Shown: one piece after another, positions 10,135 to 22,559 of the stretch
Position numbering within the stretch: position 1 is the stretch's first letter
How the letters are laid out: each line of letters starts with the position of its first letter
From: Diabrotica undecimpunctata
Lineage: Eukaryota > Arthropoda > Insecta > Coleoptera > Chrysomelidae
NCBI RefSeq assembly: GCF_040954645.1
Contig: NC_092806.1
Coordinates: 132,896,476 to 132,960,475, forward strand
Direction: 5' to 3'
Length of the DNA stretch: 64,000 bases
The notes under the pieces: model-generated
What the model saw: the letters and a program-made list of their open reading frames with translations, nothing else
The model's database searches: none
What the model was told of the DNA's origin: nothing
Position numbers and translations under genes: made by a program

Positions 10135-11990
10135 TCTAATAGAGTAGTAAGCATAAATGTAGAAGACGTTTCTGTTAGAGGCATGGTTACGAGGGGTGTC
10201 CACAGGGAGGGGTGCTATCACCACTACTCTGGAACATAGTTATAGATACCCTGGTTGACCAACTCAGCAGCAACGGTTTCTACACAATAGCCTATGCAGA
10301 CGATATTGCTGTCCTGCAAAGCGGTAAGTTTGAGAACACACTATGTGAGAGATCACAAGTTGCTCTCCGACTAATAGAAACATGGTGCAAGGAACACTCA
10401 CTATCTATAAATCCTAAGAAAACAGAGATGGTCCTCTTTACCAGGAAAAGAAGAATCACGGGCTTAATACCCCCAAGCATTCTAAACTACAGTCTAAATT
10501 TTTCTAACGAGGTGAGGTACCTTGGTATTACCTTGACAGGAAGTTAACATGGAACTCACACTTGGATAGTAGAGCTAAAAGAGCATATATTGCCTATGAG
10601 CAGTGTCGACGAACGGTCGGACGCACCTGGGGCCTCACGCCCAGGGTGATCGCCTGGGTCTACACCGCTGTCATTAGGCCAATGCTAACTTACGGAGCTA
10701 TTGCTTGGGTACCAAAAGTGCTACAGGCAACAGCGATTAACAAACTAAACCATATTCAGCGGATGGCTTGCCTAAATATAACAGGTGCCATGAAAACAAC
10801 ACCAACTGCTGCAATGGAGTTGATCATTGACATCACGCCTCTAGATATATATGTCACTAGCGGAGAGAGCTGGATGCGTTACCACTGCTACAGGCAGGCT
10901 GCGACTCAATTGAACCAAAGTTTGTCTTTAACAAACCCTACAAAATTGAAACAAGACAGTATATGGAGACAAACGTGGCAAATGCCTATTGCATACACAC
11001 CGATGGCTCCAAAATGAAAGAAGGATGCGGGATATACTCCAGATCACTGAACCTAAGAATAAAGTGGGGTATGGGCAAAAATGCCAGCGTAGTTCAGACA
11101 TAACTGACTGGTATCTCCATAGCCGCAAAAGAGATAACCCAAAAAGATATAGCAAGGAAAACTATAATAATCTGCACAGATAGAAGACAAGCGCTACTAA
11201 CCTTGAATAGACCACGTGTCACATCAGGTTTAGTAATGGAGTGTCACGAGTCACTAACTCAAGCTTCGGATGGTAATATCATCATCCTGAGGTGGGTTAA
11301 ACGACACAATAGGAATAAAGGCAACCGCATTGCTGACCAATTATCTAGGCGGCAGGCCTAAGACTCTTAGGACCTGGGGATCTTTTTGGTTGGTCAACTA
11401 CAACAATCGCGGAAATTATCAAATGTCACTTCCATACGCAAACCGTAAAAAGATGGAAAGAAGGGAAAGGATGTAAACTTGCCAGGGTAACACTAAGTAA
11501 CCTTGAAGAGTCAACATCAAAGAAGTACTTTGGAATGACCAGGAAAAACCTACGTTTGGCAGTTGGTTTTCTAACTGGTCATTGTCAACTAAGCAAACAC
11601 CTTCACACACTGGGGCTAGCAGACACACCTCTATGTAGGAAGTGTGAACGAGAAGACGAAACTGTAGAGCATGTCTTATGTGAATGCCCAGAGTTATCGT
11701 TAATACGAGAGTACGCGTTCGGCGAGTCCTGGCCCACACCTGCCCACATAAGAGAGATGTCTCCTGGTGACTTGTCCACCTTCCTAGAAATGGCAGGATG
11801 GACAATGAGCTAAGGGTGACAGCTCCCTGGAAGGATGCACAATGGGTCAATTGTGGCCTAAGTGCTGTGAAACTTAACTCGCTCTCCCTACTCTACAGAT
11901 ACAGAATCAATCGACACAAAGTTACACGAGTTCAAAAATCGACTTCGGATCTACTCCGGTTACATTGGATGACAAACTAAAACCGAAGAA
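10135..11990 (+). pseudogene. Non-LTR element with RT and RNase H (I/LOA group), 5'-truncated copy A
   Basis: The copy starts at RT block 4 (GCPQGGVLSPLLWNIVID), has YADDIAVL at 10291-10314 and YLGITLTG, then the thumb (TAVIRPMLTYGAIAWVP). RNase H follows: HTDGSKMK near 10998, CTDRRQALL, and KRHNRNKGNRIADQLSR near 11305-11355. After it comes a cysteine-histidine tail CRKCEREDETVEHVLCECPE (11635-11694). Frameshifts occur near 10197, 10545, 11020 and 11810. The family belongs among RNase H-bearing non-LTR elements (I, LOA, Ingi groups). The sister copy at 14647-17113 shares the RNase H to 3' end at the DNA level. Confidence 0.8.
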
Positions 11991-13325
11991 GTCCAATTGC
12001 TTGTGTAAATTAAAGTTTACTAAAATATTATTTGGAACAAATTCAATATTCAATAATTTATTTAACAAATTAATATTTTGTGGTTAAATGTGTGTTCAAA
12101 TGGGTCAATATTGTATGGATAAATGAGTCATTATCATTTGCATATGTATATTTAATAAGATATCAATCTATCAAAATCACATCACATTTAATTACTAGGA
12201 GAATTTATGATACTACAAATAGGTCTAAGCGAATTTCTGAGCTTTATGAATTTTGACAAAATTTAGGTGTCTTACTGTAATGAGGCGTAAATGATTTTAT
12301 TTGGTACAATGTTAAATATTCTTTAAACTTAGTTAAATTAAATTTTGAATTGTTAAGCAACAGTTGCTATATATATTAACCTTTCTATAATTTTTAGCTT
12401 ATATGTTTTTCTTCATAACTTCATCACAAATCTTAGTATGACCTTCATTCTCCTTCGAAATTTGACCGGCGGCTACCCATGTGTCACCAAACCACGAAAA
12501 CGAAAATTGTTTCAAAATAATTACTCTATAATGGTAATGTTTGTCCCCTGTACAAAAATTCATTGTCTGATATTTAATCATTAAAATAAACAAAGTTTTA
12601 AATTAGTGCTTCGTGTAAAGGTCGCAGCTTGTAGATGTATGTGAAAAAGAGAATATTTCGCAATAAAGTATTTGTTTCAGAGGATATTCACACGTATATA
12701 GTTAGTTATTTATTTTTTTAGTTTTTTTTTTCATAAGGTTATAAACTGGAGTACATTGTATTAATGTCTATGTGGGTTAAGGTTAGATGTAGGTAAAGGT
12801 TTTTATTTTTAAGAAAAAATCGAGCTCGCATGAAGAGATAAGTAAACCAATTAAAAATTAAATATTTTTTTTAAACAATAGTAAACATATTATTAACCTT
12901 CTTCTTCTTTTTATATCCTTTTGCCCTCACAGGCGTCGGATTGTATTTCCGGTTCTTCCTTTACCCATTTCTTTCATGCATTTCTATTTTTGAGCTATCG
13001 TTTTTAATTTGTCAATAGTTTTGCCTTTATTCCTTTCTATTTCTTCCTCTAGTTTACAGTCATTCTGGGTCATATCCTTCTATTTTTCTTTCTACTTTCC
13101 AATTCTAATGTTTGCCTTTTAATTTTTTGGGTTTCATTTCATTAAAGTTTCAAATATGAACCAAAACTTTTGCTTTTGTTTATTGTACTCAGTGGTAGGT
13201 TTTTGCTTTGTCATTTGTCTGACCTATTTCTTTTTTTATACTGTCCCAACTGGTTTTTTTATTCCTTTTTCTGTCAGCGATGTTATACTAATATATTGTT
13301 ATATATTTCTTAATATATAACATAT
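11991..13325. other. AT-rich interval, no gene seen
   Basis: 11991-12060 is the probable 3' UTR of the preceding element. A minus-strand 64-residue frame (12399-12593) has ordinary composition but resembles nothing I recognise. 12890-13300 is T-rich with CTTTT runs. Nothing else is supported. Confidence 0.4.
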
Positions 13326-13329
13326 CTTA

Positions 13330-13958
13330 CAGTTTTTTTTGCCTGGAAGATTGTAATAGTGATGATAGTATTAAAGATCCAAATTATGATTCTGATTCAT
13401 CTTCATCAAGCAGTTCGTCATCTTCAACGAATAGTCCTTCATTAAATAGCTCTTCATATTTATCGAGCTCATCATCTTCCACTAGGTCAGCACGTTCACC
13501 ACAGTGTACGGACTATGTAGCTGATTTAATTTCAAAACGTCGATTAAACTTAGCGAACTTCTGTAACTTAGTCAGAATCTAACTTCGGAAAATCGAGTGA
13601 CGTTGAGGGAAAAAAGGCAAGAAAAATGATTCGTAAAGAAACAGACTAGATAAAATCAAAAACTGAGATGTTGCAGAATATGGGTTATATGTCGATATGA
13701 TTTCGTTAATATCAAATAGTTGATGATTCGATGATTGACCTGGGATCAAATTTTAATATCGATGTAGACGGAGAACAAAAATATATTAATGATTTTAGAG
13801 TTGTTAGAGTAAAAAAGGATGAACCATTTAAGTATTTTTATAAAACTTCTTTCTCTCAGACAGATTTCAAGGCAGTCGATATTCTCAAAAGACCACGTGC
13901 TAATTCTAAGCGCATTCATAATTCACCTATAAAAAAGTTACATAGTTGCCAACGTTAA
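13330..13958 (+). pseudogene. Unnamed insect transposase-like family, N- and C-terminal remnants (copy 2)
   Basis: Two pieces of the same kind of protein as at 8344-9094 lie on the plus strand. 13345-13578 is an acidic, serine-rich start (EDCNSDDSIKDPNYDSDSSS, then a long Ser run) ending QCTDYVADLISKRR; it follows a pyrimidine tract and CAG that could be a splice acceptor at 13331. 13731-13958 contains RVKKDEPFKYFYKTSFSQTD, then FKAVDILKR. I recall such FYKTxFxxxDFKxVDLLKR text near the C-terminus of this family. The middle, about 300 residues, is missing, so this is an internally deleted copy. Confidence 0.45.
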
Positions 13959-14646
13959 AAAAGTTTACAATTCGAAACGACAATTGACAGAAAAAAGAGA
14001 CGACCTCCAGTTTCTGGTGAAAAAAGTATATATTCCTAAGTATTACCAAATGTTCTATCATTCATTATGTTGAAATATCCATAAAAAATTTAAAAGGCGA
14101 TAATTTCAGTTATAGGTACTGTTTCTTTATTCTATTTATACCGTTATATAATAAAAATCATTATTCGAATATGTTGTATCCTTAAGTTCTTTTATATAAA
14201 TATATAAATAGAAAAATAACCATTTTTCGAAGAAAACTAACATATTAATTTTTTTTTAAATGACTTAGTATGTCAAAAACCGTTTTGTTTCACAAAAAGG
14301 CAAATTAAGGAATAATCATTTATTTACTCTTTATCTGATCCTATTTGAAAATATATAAATTTAATTCTGGTTCTTCAATTCGCATTTTAAAAATGACAAA
14401 AATTGTTTTTAATCTCCTGAAATTTTTTTTTATTTAGACTTATTACACTTTTCCTAGGAAGGTGCGATATATCAAAAAGTATTATAAAACGGTCTCGAAA
14501 TGTAATAAAAAAATTTAAATACAGAAGTAAAATAAGAAATAGTTAAAAAGAATCAACTGGAAAAAAAAATAAACATATCCATAGAAAGACAAAAAGCCCT
14601 AAAGTATATAAAATAATAAAATCTATAAAGATAACAATCTGTATCT
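13959..14646. other. AT-rich interval, no gene seen
   Basis: Strongly AT-rich with short A and T runs. No coding frame or repeat structure that I can name. Confidence 0.4.
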
Positions 14647-17113
14647 GTATCTGCAGAGTAGGGAGGGTGAGTTAAGTTTCACAGCACTTAGGCCACAATT
14701 GACACATTGTGCATCCTCCCAGGGAGCTGTCTCCCTTAGCTCGTTGTCCATCCTGCCATTTCTAGGAAGGTGGACAAGTCAAGTCAAGTCAAGTCAAATT
14801 TATTGATCACATGCGACATTATACAAAGTACATATATGAGACAAGTCAAAGTTACAGACATACATCTTAAAAGTATATAAATTAATAAACACGATAAAAC
14901 ACACTTAAAAGTTATTTTTAGAATATGGCTCTAGCTTACAAATGTATTGATGTACACACCTCCGAAAGTTTGGCTGATGTAAATTCATTCGTATATCTAT
15001 TGGTAATTTCTAATTTGTTAAAGAAACTTATGGCTGCATAATGTGTGCTACCTTCCAACAAAACAGAACGATGTTGTGGAAGCATAAAGTGATTGTCTCT
15101 GAATCTTGTTGAATAAACATGGTTAAATTGAAATTTATTAAATTTATAAATTTTGCTATGTAAATACATTATACACGAAAATATATACAGACCAGGAATT
15201 GTAAGAATATTGTTTTGTCTAAAGATGCCTCTACAAGAATCTCTAAATTTCATTTTATACATTCTCCTAATAGCTCTTTTCTGAAGTACGAATAGCTGCT
15301 CTAATTCAGAGGTACAACCCCAGACTTCAATGCCATATTTGGCTATTGAGTAAAAATGGGCAAAGTATACTGTTTTTAATATTGATGTATGAAAAAGACG
15401 TGAAAGAATTCTCAATGCATAACATGCGCTACTTAATCTGGATTTCAAATTAGAAATGTGATTTGACCATTTACAATTACTGTCATATACTTTGATTTCT
15501 CTTCATTCAAAACTAATTTGTTGGATAAGAAATAACTGTTGATGGTGGATAGTATCTGTGTAGTTTAATTTTGCAAATTTTGATCAGACATTCCTGTGAC
15601 TAGAATGTTGGTATTATCCGCATAACTGATGATGTTAACCCCAGTCAGTGAATTAGTTACCAAAGCTATATCATTAATAAATACTATAAAAAGTAGAGGA
15701 CCCAATACACTACCCTGAGGGATACCATAATGGATATCCAATGTGTTTGATTCGTTTACAAGTTCATTAGATGTTATCTTTACTTTTTGTCTTCTATTCT
15801 CTAGGTAGGAAGTAAACCATTTTAGAACTACACCACGAATACCAATCCTCTCAAGTTTTATTATCAACAAATTATGATCCAAAGTGTCAAAAGCCTTGGA
15901 CAAATCGAGAAATAAACCACATGCTTTCTCTCGTCTGTCCAAAGCATCCAACACTAAGCTGACGAAATTTGCAAGAGCTGTAGTTGTAGACTTAGAAGAT
16001 GTAAAACCATGTTAAAAATTATGCAAAACACTATGCTTTTTTAGGAATGCGTTCATTCTAGTATAAACCAGAGTTTCAATTATTTTTGAAAACACAGATA
16101 AGAGACTTATGGGACGATAGTTGTTAAGGTCATCTTTATCACCACTTTTGAATAAAGGGATTACAATAGATAGTTTAAACATACTAGGAAATATTCCTTG
16201 TTGAAAAGAGGCATTACAAATATCCGTCAGTGGATCTGCGAGAGCATGAATGCATTGTTTTAATAACTTAGGGGAAATCTGATCAAAACCACAACCGTGT
16301 TTGGATTTAAAACTTTCGACTATACTAGTTATTTCCTGTGGGTTAGTTGAATATAAAAACATAGAACAACTATTACGGTTTTTTGATGCTGATGTAAACT
16401 CACCTATTTTAGTAGGATCCAAAGCGGCAAGTAACTTTGGAGCCATTTCAACAAAATGGTGGTTAAATTTGTCTGCTAAATTACTGTTATCATCACTAGG
16501 TACTTTTGAGTTATTTTGTTTCCCAACTGTTAAGTTTACTAAATGCCAAATACATTTCATTTCATTTGATGATTCGTTTAACTGTCTCATGAAGTGACTA
16601 CTTTTAGCTGCTCTAGGTCACCAGGAGACATCTCTCTTATGTGGGCAGGTGTGGGCCAGGACTCGCCGAACGCGTACTTTCGTATTAACGATAACTCCGG
16701 GCATTCACATAGGACATGCTCTAGAGTTTCGTCTTCTCGTTCACACTTCCTACATAGAGGTGTGTCTGCTAGACCCAGTGTGTGGAGGTGTTTGCTTAGT
16801 TGACAATGACCAGTTTAAAAACCAACTGCCAAACGCAGGTATTTCCTGGTCATTCCCAAGTACTTCTTTGATGTTGACTCTTCAAGGTTACTTAGTGTTA
16901 CCCTGGCAAGTTTACATCCTTGCCCTTCTTCCCATCTTTATACGGTTTGCGTATGGGAGTGACATTTGACAATTTCCGCGATTGTTGTAGTTGACCAACC
17001 AAAAAGATCCCCAGATCCGAAGAGTCTTAGGCCTGCCGCCTTCCTAGATAATTGGTCAGCAATGCGGTTGCCTTTATTCCTATTGTGTCCTTTAACCCAC
17101 CTCAGGATGAAGA
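14647..17113 (-). mobile_element. RNase H-bearing non-LTR element, copy B, split by a CR1-like insertion
   Basis: 14647-14780 and 16617-17113 are together the reverse complement of about 11288-11905 of copy A, so the two blocks were once contiguous. The preserved coding part includes LRWVKGHNRNKGNRIADQLS and the downstream cysteine-histidine region. Similarity stops at 17113 next to the CTCAGGATGA motif (5' truncation). Copies A and B are in opposite orientation 3 kb apart. An element of 1836 bp sits inside copy B exactly between positions that are adjacent in copy A. Confidence 0.85.
14781..16616 (-). pseudogene. CR1/Jockey-like reverse transcriptase inserted in copy B
   Basis: Minus-strand frames at 16590-16012, 15954-15565 and 15448-14936 join in order. 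They give the RT start (KHGCGFDQISPKLLKQCI, NNYRPISLLS), the catalytic centre (LFLDLSKAFDTLDHNLL, GIPQGSVLGPLLFIVFINDI) and the thumb and C-terminus (IAKYGIEVWGC). In the polymerase active site the usual YADD reads YADN (SYADNTNILV, near 15615-15640), so the second catalytic aspartate is lost. Stops lie near 16012 and 15565. The 3' end is AATAAATTTGACTTGACTTG in minus-strand sense: a tandem TTGAC tail (14778-14797). The 5' end is truncated in the linker before the polymerase. Confidence 0.8.
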
Positions 17114-17945
17114 CAACAAATAAAACTAACATTATTAGAGTAAATATAATTACAGAGAGGACGAATAGAGAATTGGATTTATTGGTAAACACGGTACATA
17201 AATGTCTTCCAATAATGAAAGCTTGAGTCGAATTTCATTTTTTATGCTTATAGATATTTATTAAAATATTTATCCACTTTGTAAGTATTTTCTATACATA
17301 AGTGAAGAACTCTCTATCACTACCAAACAAGGTGTATATTAAAAGATAAAATTCAAACAGATTGAAAGGGATCTAAGTTCAGCAATGGTTATTCAGAAAT
17401 AAAAGATGATTACGAAGATAATTATAATTCTAAGTCAAATAGGTAAAAACTGTTTTATTAAAAAAAATTAATAGGTATTCATTTTCTAATAATTACCTTG
17501 AAGTCAAATTTCCTCTTTCGGAAAAATTAAATAAGATAAATTTCAAAAATATTGTGTGATATATTATTATATAAATGATGCTATTAAAAACGCTCTAATA
17601 ACTAACAATGATTACACGGACATTGACACTTATAATACCAACTTTTGTTTGGTCATTTTATTATCAGAAAATTAAAGCAAGATCTGCAATAATATAGCCT
17701 ATAAGGTAATCTTAGAAACTGTTTTATTTTTAACGATCTACTTTCTCCTATTAAAAGAGAGAAGCAGTGATCTTTCAATATGATAATATTTACTAGCTTT
17801 TTTATATTTATATGCAATACAAATATTCAATATTATTATCATATTTCAGTCATTATTTCTTTAGGAAGGTATTTATAAAAATGGCTTGTTTCATATTGTT
17901 GAAAATGTACGTTTTTTCTATTTGTATCAGTTTTGGATATAATAT
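17114..17945. other. AT-rich interval, no gene seen
   Basis: No coding similarity or repeat boundaries visible. Confidence 0.4.
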
Positions 17946-18050
17946 CATAATCCTAGGTGCTACAGCTCTATAGTAGACCTTTCCAAGTCTATTTCGCTAG
18001 TCAATCCTATGGCGTTTAGTTGACAGTTTGATGCAGCTATTTTTTTTTTA
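17946..18050 (-). repeat. RTE-like 3' region fragment
   Basis: GGTGCTACAGCTCTATAG and CCAAGTCTATTTCGCTAGTC here match GGTGCTACAGCCCTATAG and CCAAGTCTATTACGCCAGTC at 38190-38240, where they form the 3' end of a minus-strand RTE-like element. This is therefore a short orphan 3' fragment of the same family, in the same orientation. Confidence 0.55.
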
Positions 18051-18064
18051 GCATCGTCATACTC

Positions 18065-18150
18065 CAGTGATTCCCAAAGTGGTCTATATCGACTCCAGGA
18101 GTCGATGAAAACCAGCAAGTCGTCTACGTGGGTTTATGAAATAAAAATGA
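18065..18150 (+). repeat. hAT terminal fragment
   Basis: CAGTGATTCCCAAAGTGGTC at 18065-18084 is the standard 5' end of a large group of animal hAT elements (CAGTGRTTCCCAAASTGG). It is followed by the usual GTCGA repeats (TCGACTCCAGGAGTCGATGA). No matching transposase or opposite end is recognised; the hAT at 19434 has different ends. Confidence 0.5.
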
Positions 18151-18429
18151 GGGTCAATGGCAAGAAATTTTAAAAATAGACGCTTTTTTCGGCTTCTCTC
18201 GTTTATTTTAACGATTTCCCCAATTAAATACATTTCTGATTAGTATTGAGCTTGATAGTGTAGCAGATGGATATTATAATTTCTAATTCTAAGATCATTT
18301 ATCGTCGCTTGGTTCGTAAATTTTACGAAAATCCTATATAATTACATTATATAGTATATAATATGTTGATCTCTTCTTATTAGGATGTCAAATCCAAAGT
18401 TTTTGTCCGCAAAACAACTGGAGAAGGAA

Positions 18430-19428
18430 GATCACGTATTATGAACGGGGAAGTGAGTGATTCAGACCGTTTTGAAAATGGTGGTAGTGACTAGGGTAGG
18501 ACAATTTGGGAACTGAATCCTCTGGCTCCCAAAGCGAGGTTGATCCGGAAAATAATTCGTCTGTTTCTCCTGTTCACATTATCCAAGAGAAATATAACAG
18601 GCCAGTTCAGTCTGAAGAAGATGTAGAACCTAGTTCTGATGAAGATGATATTTCTTTATCACGAGTACGTAAACGTTCAAAAAAGCCTCAGGGTAAGAAT
18701 GGTTACAAATGGTCAACAGAGTTGCCTCAAAGATCTAAAAGAACAGCTGCTAAGGAACATCGTTTTTTTTTCTGACAATATATTTGATATATTTCTGAAA
18801 CATATAAATGCACATATTGCCGTTCAAGCTCGAAAATACAGTGGCCACCAGAATATTACCATAATGACAAAAGACGAAGTAAAAGCTTTATTTGGTATGT
18901 TAATTCTTTCTGCGGCAAAGAAAGAATCATTTATCAACAAGGTATATGTTTGATGCCACCATTTCGGGCAAGTTTTACAGATATTTTATGAATTATTATT
19001 TTTTATTCCTGCTAAACTCTCTTAGATTTGATAACAAGGAAACAAGAGAAGAGAGAAAAATAATGATTCTTTTATACACATTCGAGAAATTTGGAACATT
19101 TTTATCGATACGTGTAGAACATCGCATCTCTATCCTCATACGTTACAATTGACGAACAACTTTTGGCATTTCGAAGCCGCTAGCATTTTAGGATGTATAT
19201 ACATAACAAGCCAGCGAAGTATGGGATAAAAATTGTTATAGTATGCGATCCTCAACCAAATATACGGTAGATGCAAGTCCTTACTTGGGAAACAAAACAG
19301 AAATCAACGGTTTGCTTCTAGCTGAATTTTATGTAACAGGACTTAATGAATTCACGGTACGCCAGAAGACCAAAACTGTAATACGTCAGTGTTTTGTTTC
19401 GATCGAAAAAAGGCGTTAGTATCTTACA
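18430..19428 (+). pseudogene. piggyBac transposase 1, N-terminal two-thirds (decayed)
   Basis: An acidic start (SEEDVEPSSDEDDISLSRVR) leads into TKDEVKALFGMLILSAAKKE, LLNSLRFDNKETREERK and, near 19145-19350, TIDEQLLAFRSR*HFRMYIH, NKPAKYGIKIVIVCD and TVDASPYLGNKTEINGLLL. These are the ordered blocks of the piggyBac DDE domain, including the YDEQLxxFRGRCxFxxYxPxKPxKYGIK region. There are stops and at least three frameshifts. The reading frame is cut at 19428 by a hAT insertion and resumes at 24615. Confidence 0.8.
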
Positions 19429-19894
19429 TGTCATGATGAGTAATATATAGCAACCGGCGATTTTATAGCTGCTATTTGAAAATCGCAGTTAGCAACTGTT
19501 ATGGAAAAATAAAATAGCAGCTATTCTGAATACAGCTATTTTAAAGAATATGCGAATCGAATAGCAATAGGAATGATGAAGTGGTAGCGCGATATCCCTT
19601 CTATATTATTTGGTGCGATGTACAGGATGTGCGAGATATATCTGTATATGTATAAGCTAAATAATGGGATACTGGTACCGTTATCTAGTGGTGACTAGAA
19701 AAATAAATTTATTTGTGGCAAGTTTTATATCTTGATACTGATGGTATACTTTGAAAAGTAATATACCGATAAATTATTATGCTATTAAGTAGAGCTGAAA
19801 CTTCAGCTCTAGTCACTTTTCTGATGACCTATTCGTAAATTGTATCTAGTGAATGGAAACTACTATTTTAAGAGTTGGTGTTTGTTTATTTTTT

Positions 19895-19967
19895 AAATAA
19901 AAAATGTCTTTAATAAAGAAAGTAAATAAAATGTGGAACTTTTTTGAGCCCGTTGATGAAAATCGCA
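19895..19967 (+). pseudogene. hAT transposase, start of BED-type zinc finger
   Basis: Codons read KKVNKMWNFFEPVDENR, the beginning of a BED finger (SKVWxxFxxxDxxx...). The cysteine and histidine ligands that should follow are not found, because an RTE interrupts the frame at 19968 and the sequence beyond the RTE has decayed. The position near the left end of the hAT fits the transposase N-terminus. Confidence 0.45.
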
Positions 19968-20751
19968 AAAGTTAAGGATATAGTATCGAACTTTGAAGAA
20001 GCAACACTAAGCGTAGGCCTGAAAATAAACGAAGAAAAAACTAAATACATGGTCGTATCAAAAAAGGAACGACAGCGAATAAGACAAAACATTACCATAA
20101 ACGATCATAATTTTGAGGTGGTCAAAGAATTCAAATACCTAGGAGCAACAATTACCAGTGAAAACACAGGAGAACGGGAGGTTGAAATACGAATACTGGC
20201 GGGGAATAAATCATCCTTTACCATTCAACCTCTAATGAGGTCAAAGTTTTCCTCAAGGCGTGCCAAAATCCAAATGTACAAAACCATAATACGACCAGCA
20301 GTGACATATGGAAGTGAAACATGGACATTGAGAAAGTAAGAAATCAATAAGCTATTAGTATGGGAACGCAAAATCCTGCGAATTATATATGGTCCTTGCA
20401 GGGACAGCGTGACAAATGAATGGAGGAGCAGATACAACAATGAAATAGAGACTCTCTTCGGGAAAGGAAACATCGTAAGATACATAAAAGCCAATAGATT
20501 AAGATGGGCAGGCCACGTGGTACTGAGTGATGACGAAAGACTGATTAGCAATGTGTTTTGGGAAAGACCAGATGGTAGAAGATCGACAGGAAGGCCTAGA
20601 AAAAGGTGGAAAGACGCAGTCAGGGAAGACCTGGAGAAGATGGAAGTAAGGCCATGGGAAATAATAGCACAGGATCGGAATCAATGGAAGGCAATAGTAA
20701 ACGCGGCAAAAACTCACGAAGAGTTGTCAAAGCCAATGATGATGATGATGA
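19968..20751 (+). pseudogene. RTE-like insertion inside the hAT (5'-truncated)
   Basis: The insert encodes the RTE-like thumb and C-terminus: GLKINEEKTKYMVVSKKE, VVKEFKYLGATIT, IIRPAVTYGSETWTLRK*, then LRWAGHVVLSDDERLISNV, GRPRKRWKDAVREDLEKM and NAAKTHEELSKP. One stop codon interrupts it at 20338. The 3' end is a (GAT)n tail. TGATGAAAATCGCA flanks it on both sides (19954-19967 and 20752-20765), a 14-base target-site duplication. The insertion is therefore younger than the hAT, which is younger than the piggyBac. Confidence 0.85.
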
Positions 20752-20795
20752 TGATGAAAATCGCATATTTAAACGCCCTGGTTTCGCCCTTCGTT

Positions 20796-20826
20796 CCAAT
20801 GCAAAAAATAACGTTTTTTGCATTGG
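20796..20826. other. Perfect 13-bp hairpin
   Basis: CCAATGCAAAAAA and TTTTTTGCATTGG flank the five-base loop TAACG. It lies in the hAT interior just after the RTE insertion, with a T18 run following at about 20840-20857. No function can be inferred. Confidence 0.6.
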
Positions 20827-20969
20827 AATATTTCGATGTTTTTTTTTTTTTTTTTTAATGGACATAAACTATTAATATATCTGTTTTAACTGTTCTAAAA
20901 TGAAACAAATAGAAAAATAATCTCGAGAGTCGGCGTCATGCCACCGTACTTGTTTCATTCAGTAGAAAA

Positions 20970-21712
20970 CAAAATATTGCTTGCAGTTTCTGATAAAGCC
21001 CATATTAAAAATGCAAATAAAATTAATTGAGGAATTTCTTTGTAAAGTCAAAACGATTGGAACTCATTTCCGAAAGAGTTATTTGGCTAAGGAGAGGTTA
21101 TGGTCTTATCGGCGTAACCTGGAAAAAATCGCTTTAAAATTGCTTAGTGATGTTCCAGCTCGTTGGAACTTTACTTTTTATATGTTGGAAAGATTTCTAG
21201 AGCTTGAGGAATCAATAAAAAGTTCAGTCGTGCTCATTGATAAAGAACTTTCTTCTATAAATATAGCTGATTGGAAAAATATTAAACATACAGCGGCAGT
21301 TTCAGAAAAATATGCAGAAGAACTTCACAAAAAAAATATTTCAGAAACAGATTTATGTCCTGAAACCAAATCCACTATTTCCACTGATAGTGATTAACTG
21401 TCAATCTGGAGCTCTTTCGACAAGTCTGTGACAGTAGCTCAACCTCAGGTAACTAGCAAATCTCGTGCCATTATTGAGGTACAAAGATTTTTGGAGGATA
21501 ACATTTTACCAAGAAATGAAAATCATTTAAACTGGTGGCGGGAACATAAATACCACTATCCCACTTTATCAATAATAGCACAAGAAAAATTATGTGCTCT
21601 GGCTTCCTTTATACCTTGTGAAAGGCTGTTTTCAAAAGCTGGTAAATACCAAATAAAAGAAGAACTAGACTCAGTCATAAGAAAACAGAAATGTTATTAT
21701 TTCTTAATATGA
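20970..21712 (+). pseudogene. hAT transposase, C-terminal half (decayed)
   Basis: Frames at 20981-21397 and 21428-21712 give KVKTIGTHFRKSYLAKERLW, then DVPARWNFTFYMLERFLELE, the conserved hAT DxxTRWNSTxxMLxRxLxL block. After a stop at 21397 comes the dimerisation domain: LNWWREHKYHYPTLSIIAQE and ASFIPCERLFSKAGKY. hAT transposases cut and paste through an RNase H-like fold; the zinc finger and first catalytic half are not recognisable here. The single stop at 21397 and the loss of the N-terminal half make it inactive. Confidence 0.8.
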
Positions 21713-21839
21713 ATTACCAATATTTTGATAATATTGAATAATAATTATACTTTGGTTTATTGTTGCTAACATTTTTTACAGCATACTTTTGCGATAGTAC
21801 AGCAAACGCTAATTTTTACCAAAATTCAAAAAGCTGGTT

Positions 21840-21889
<50 letters not shown>

Positions 21890-22493
21890 GAGTACGACCG
21901 TCAAACAATATTCAATAAGTAAGTTCAAAAAAATAAATCTTTTGATCACGAGGATATCGGTCAAAGGAGAAATAATAAAAGGAAATCACAGTTCCATTCC
22001 TATATTTAAAGACGTTTCGCTTATTTAATTTACAAGCTTCATCAGTTCAATCTAAAAGAATACAAAGGTGATAGGTAAGAATATAAAAAAACATGGAAAA
22101 TAACTTACGAATGGTGAGTGAAGAAAGTTAAGGTGTAAAACAAACACACCATTCTCTTAGTATCCGTGGTAACAATATTAAAGTTGTAATGTTAGCTTAA
22201 ATGTTCATATGTAGTCGAATTCATGTATAACCATAAGAAAAAGATTACTTTATAGGTGAAAAAAAAATGGATAAAAACTACTGCGAAGCACTAGAAAACC
22301 CGTCACATTGTACGTAAAAAAACATATTAACAGTAAAGTGTAGAAATAAAAACAAAAGATTTTAAAAAAACACACTGGCACAGAGCTGTTTTATAACAAA
22401 GTTAACGTTTACAAAACATCTTATACTTCACTTTAGGGCGCATCTCAAATTCAAAAGGTCCAGCCGGAAAACCAAGTATTACTTACTTATTGA

Positions 22494-22559
<66 letters not shown>

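Noticed and set aside
12399..12593. 64-residue minus-strand frame with ordinary composition
   Set aside because: No recognisable family, no splice or promoter context; could be chance.
20409..20858. Methionine run at the end of the RTE frame
   Set aside because: It is the (GAT)n tail read as ATG codons past the coding end; the C-terminal extension belongs to hAT flank.
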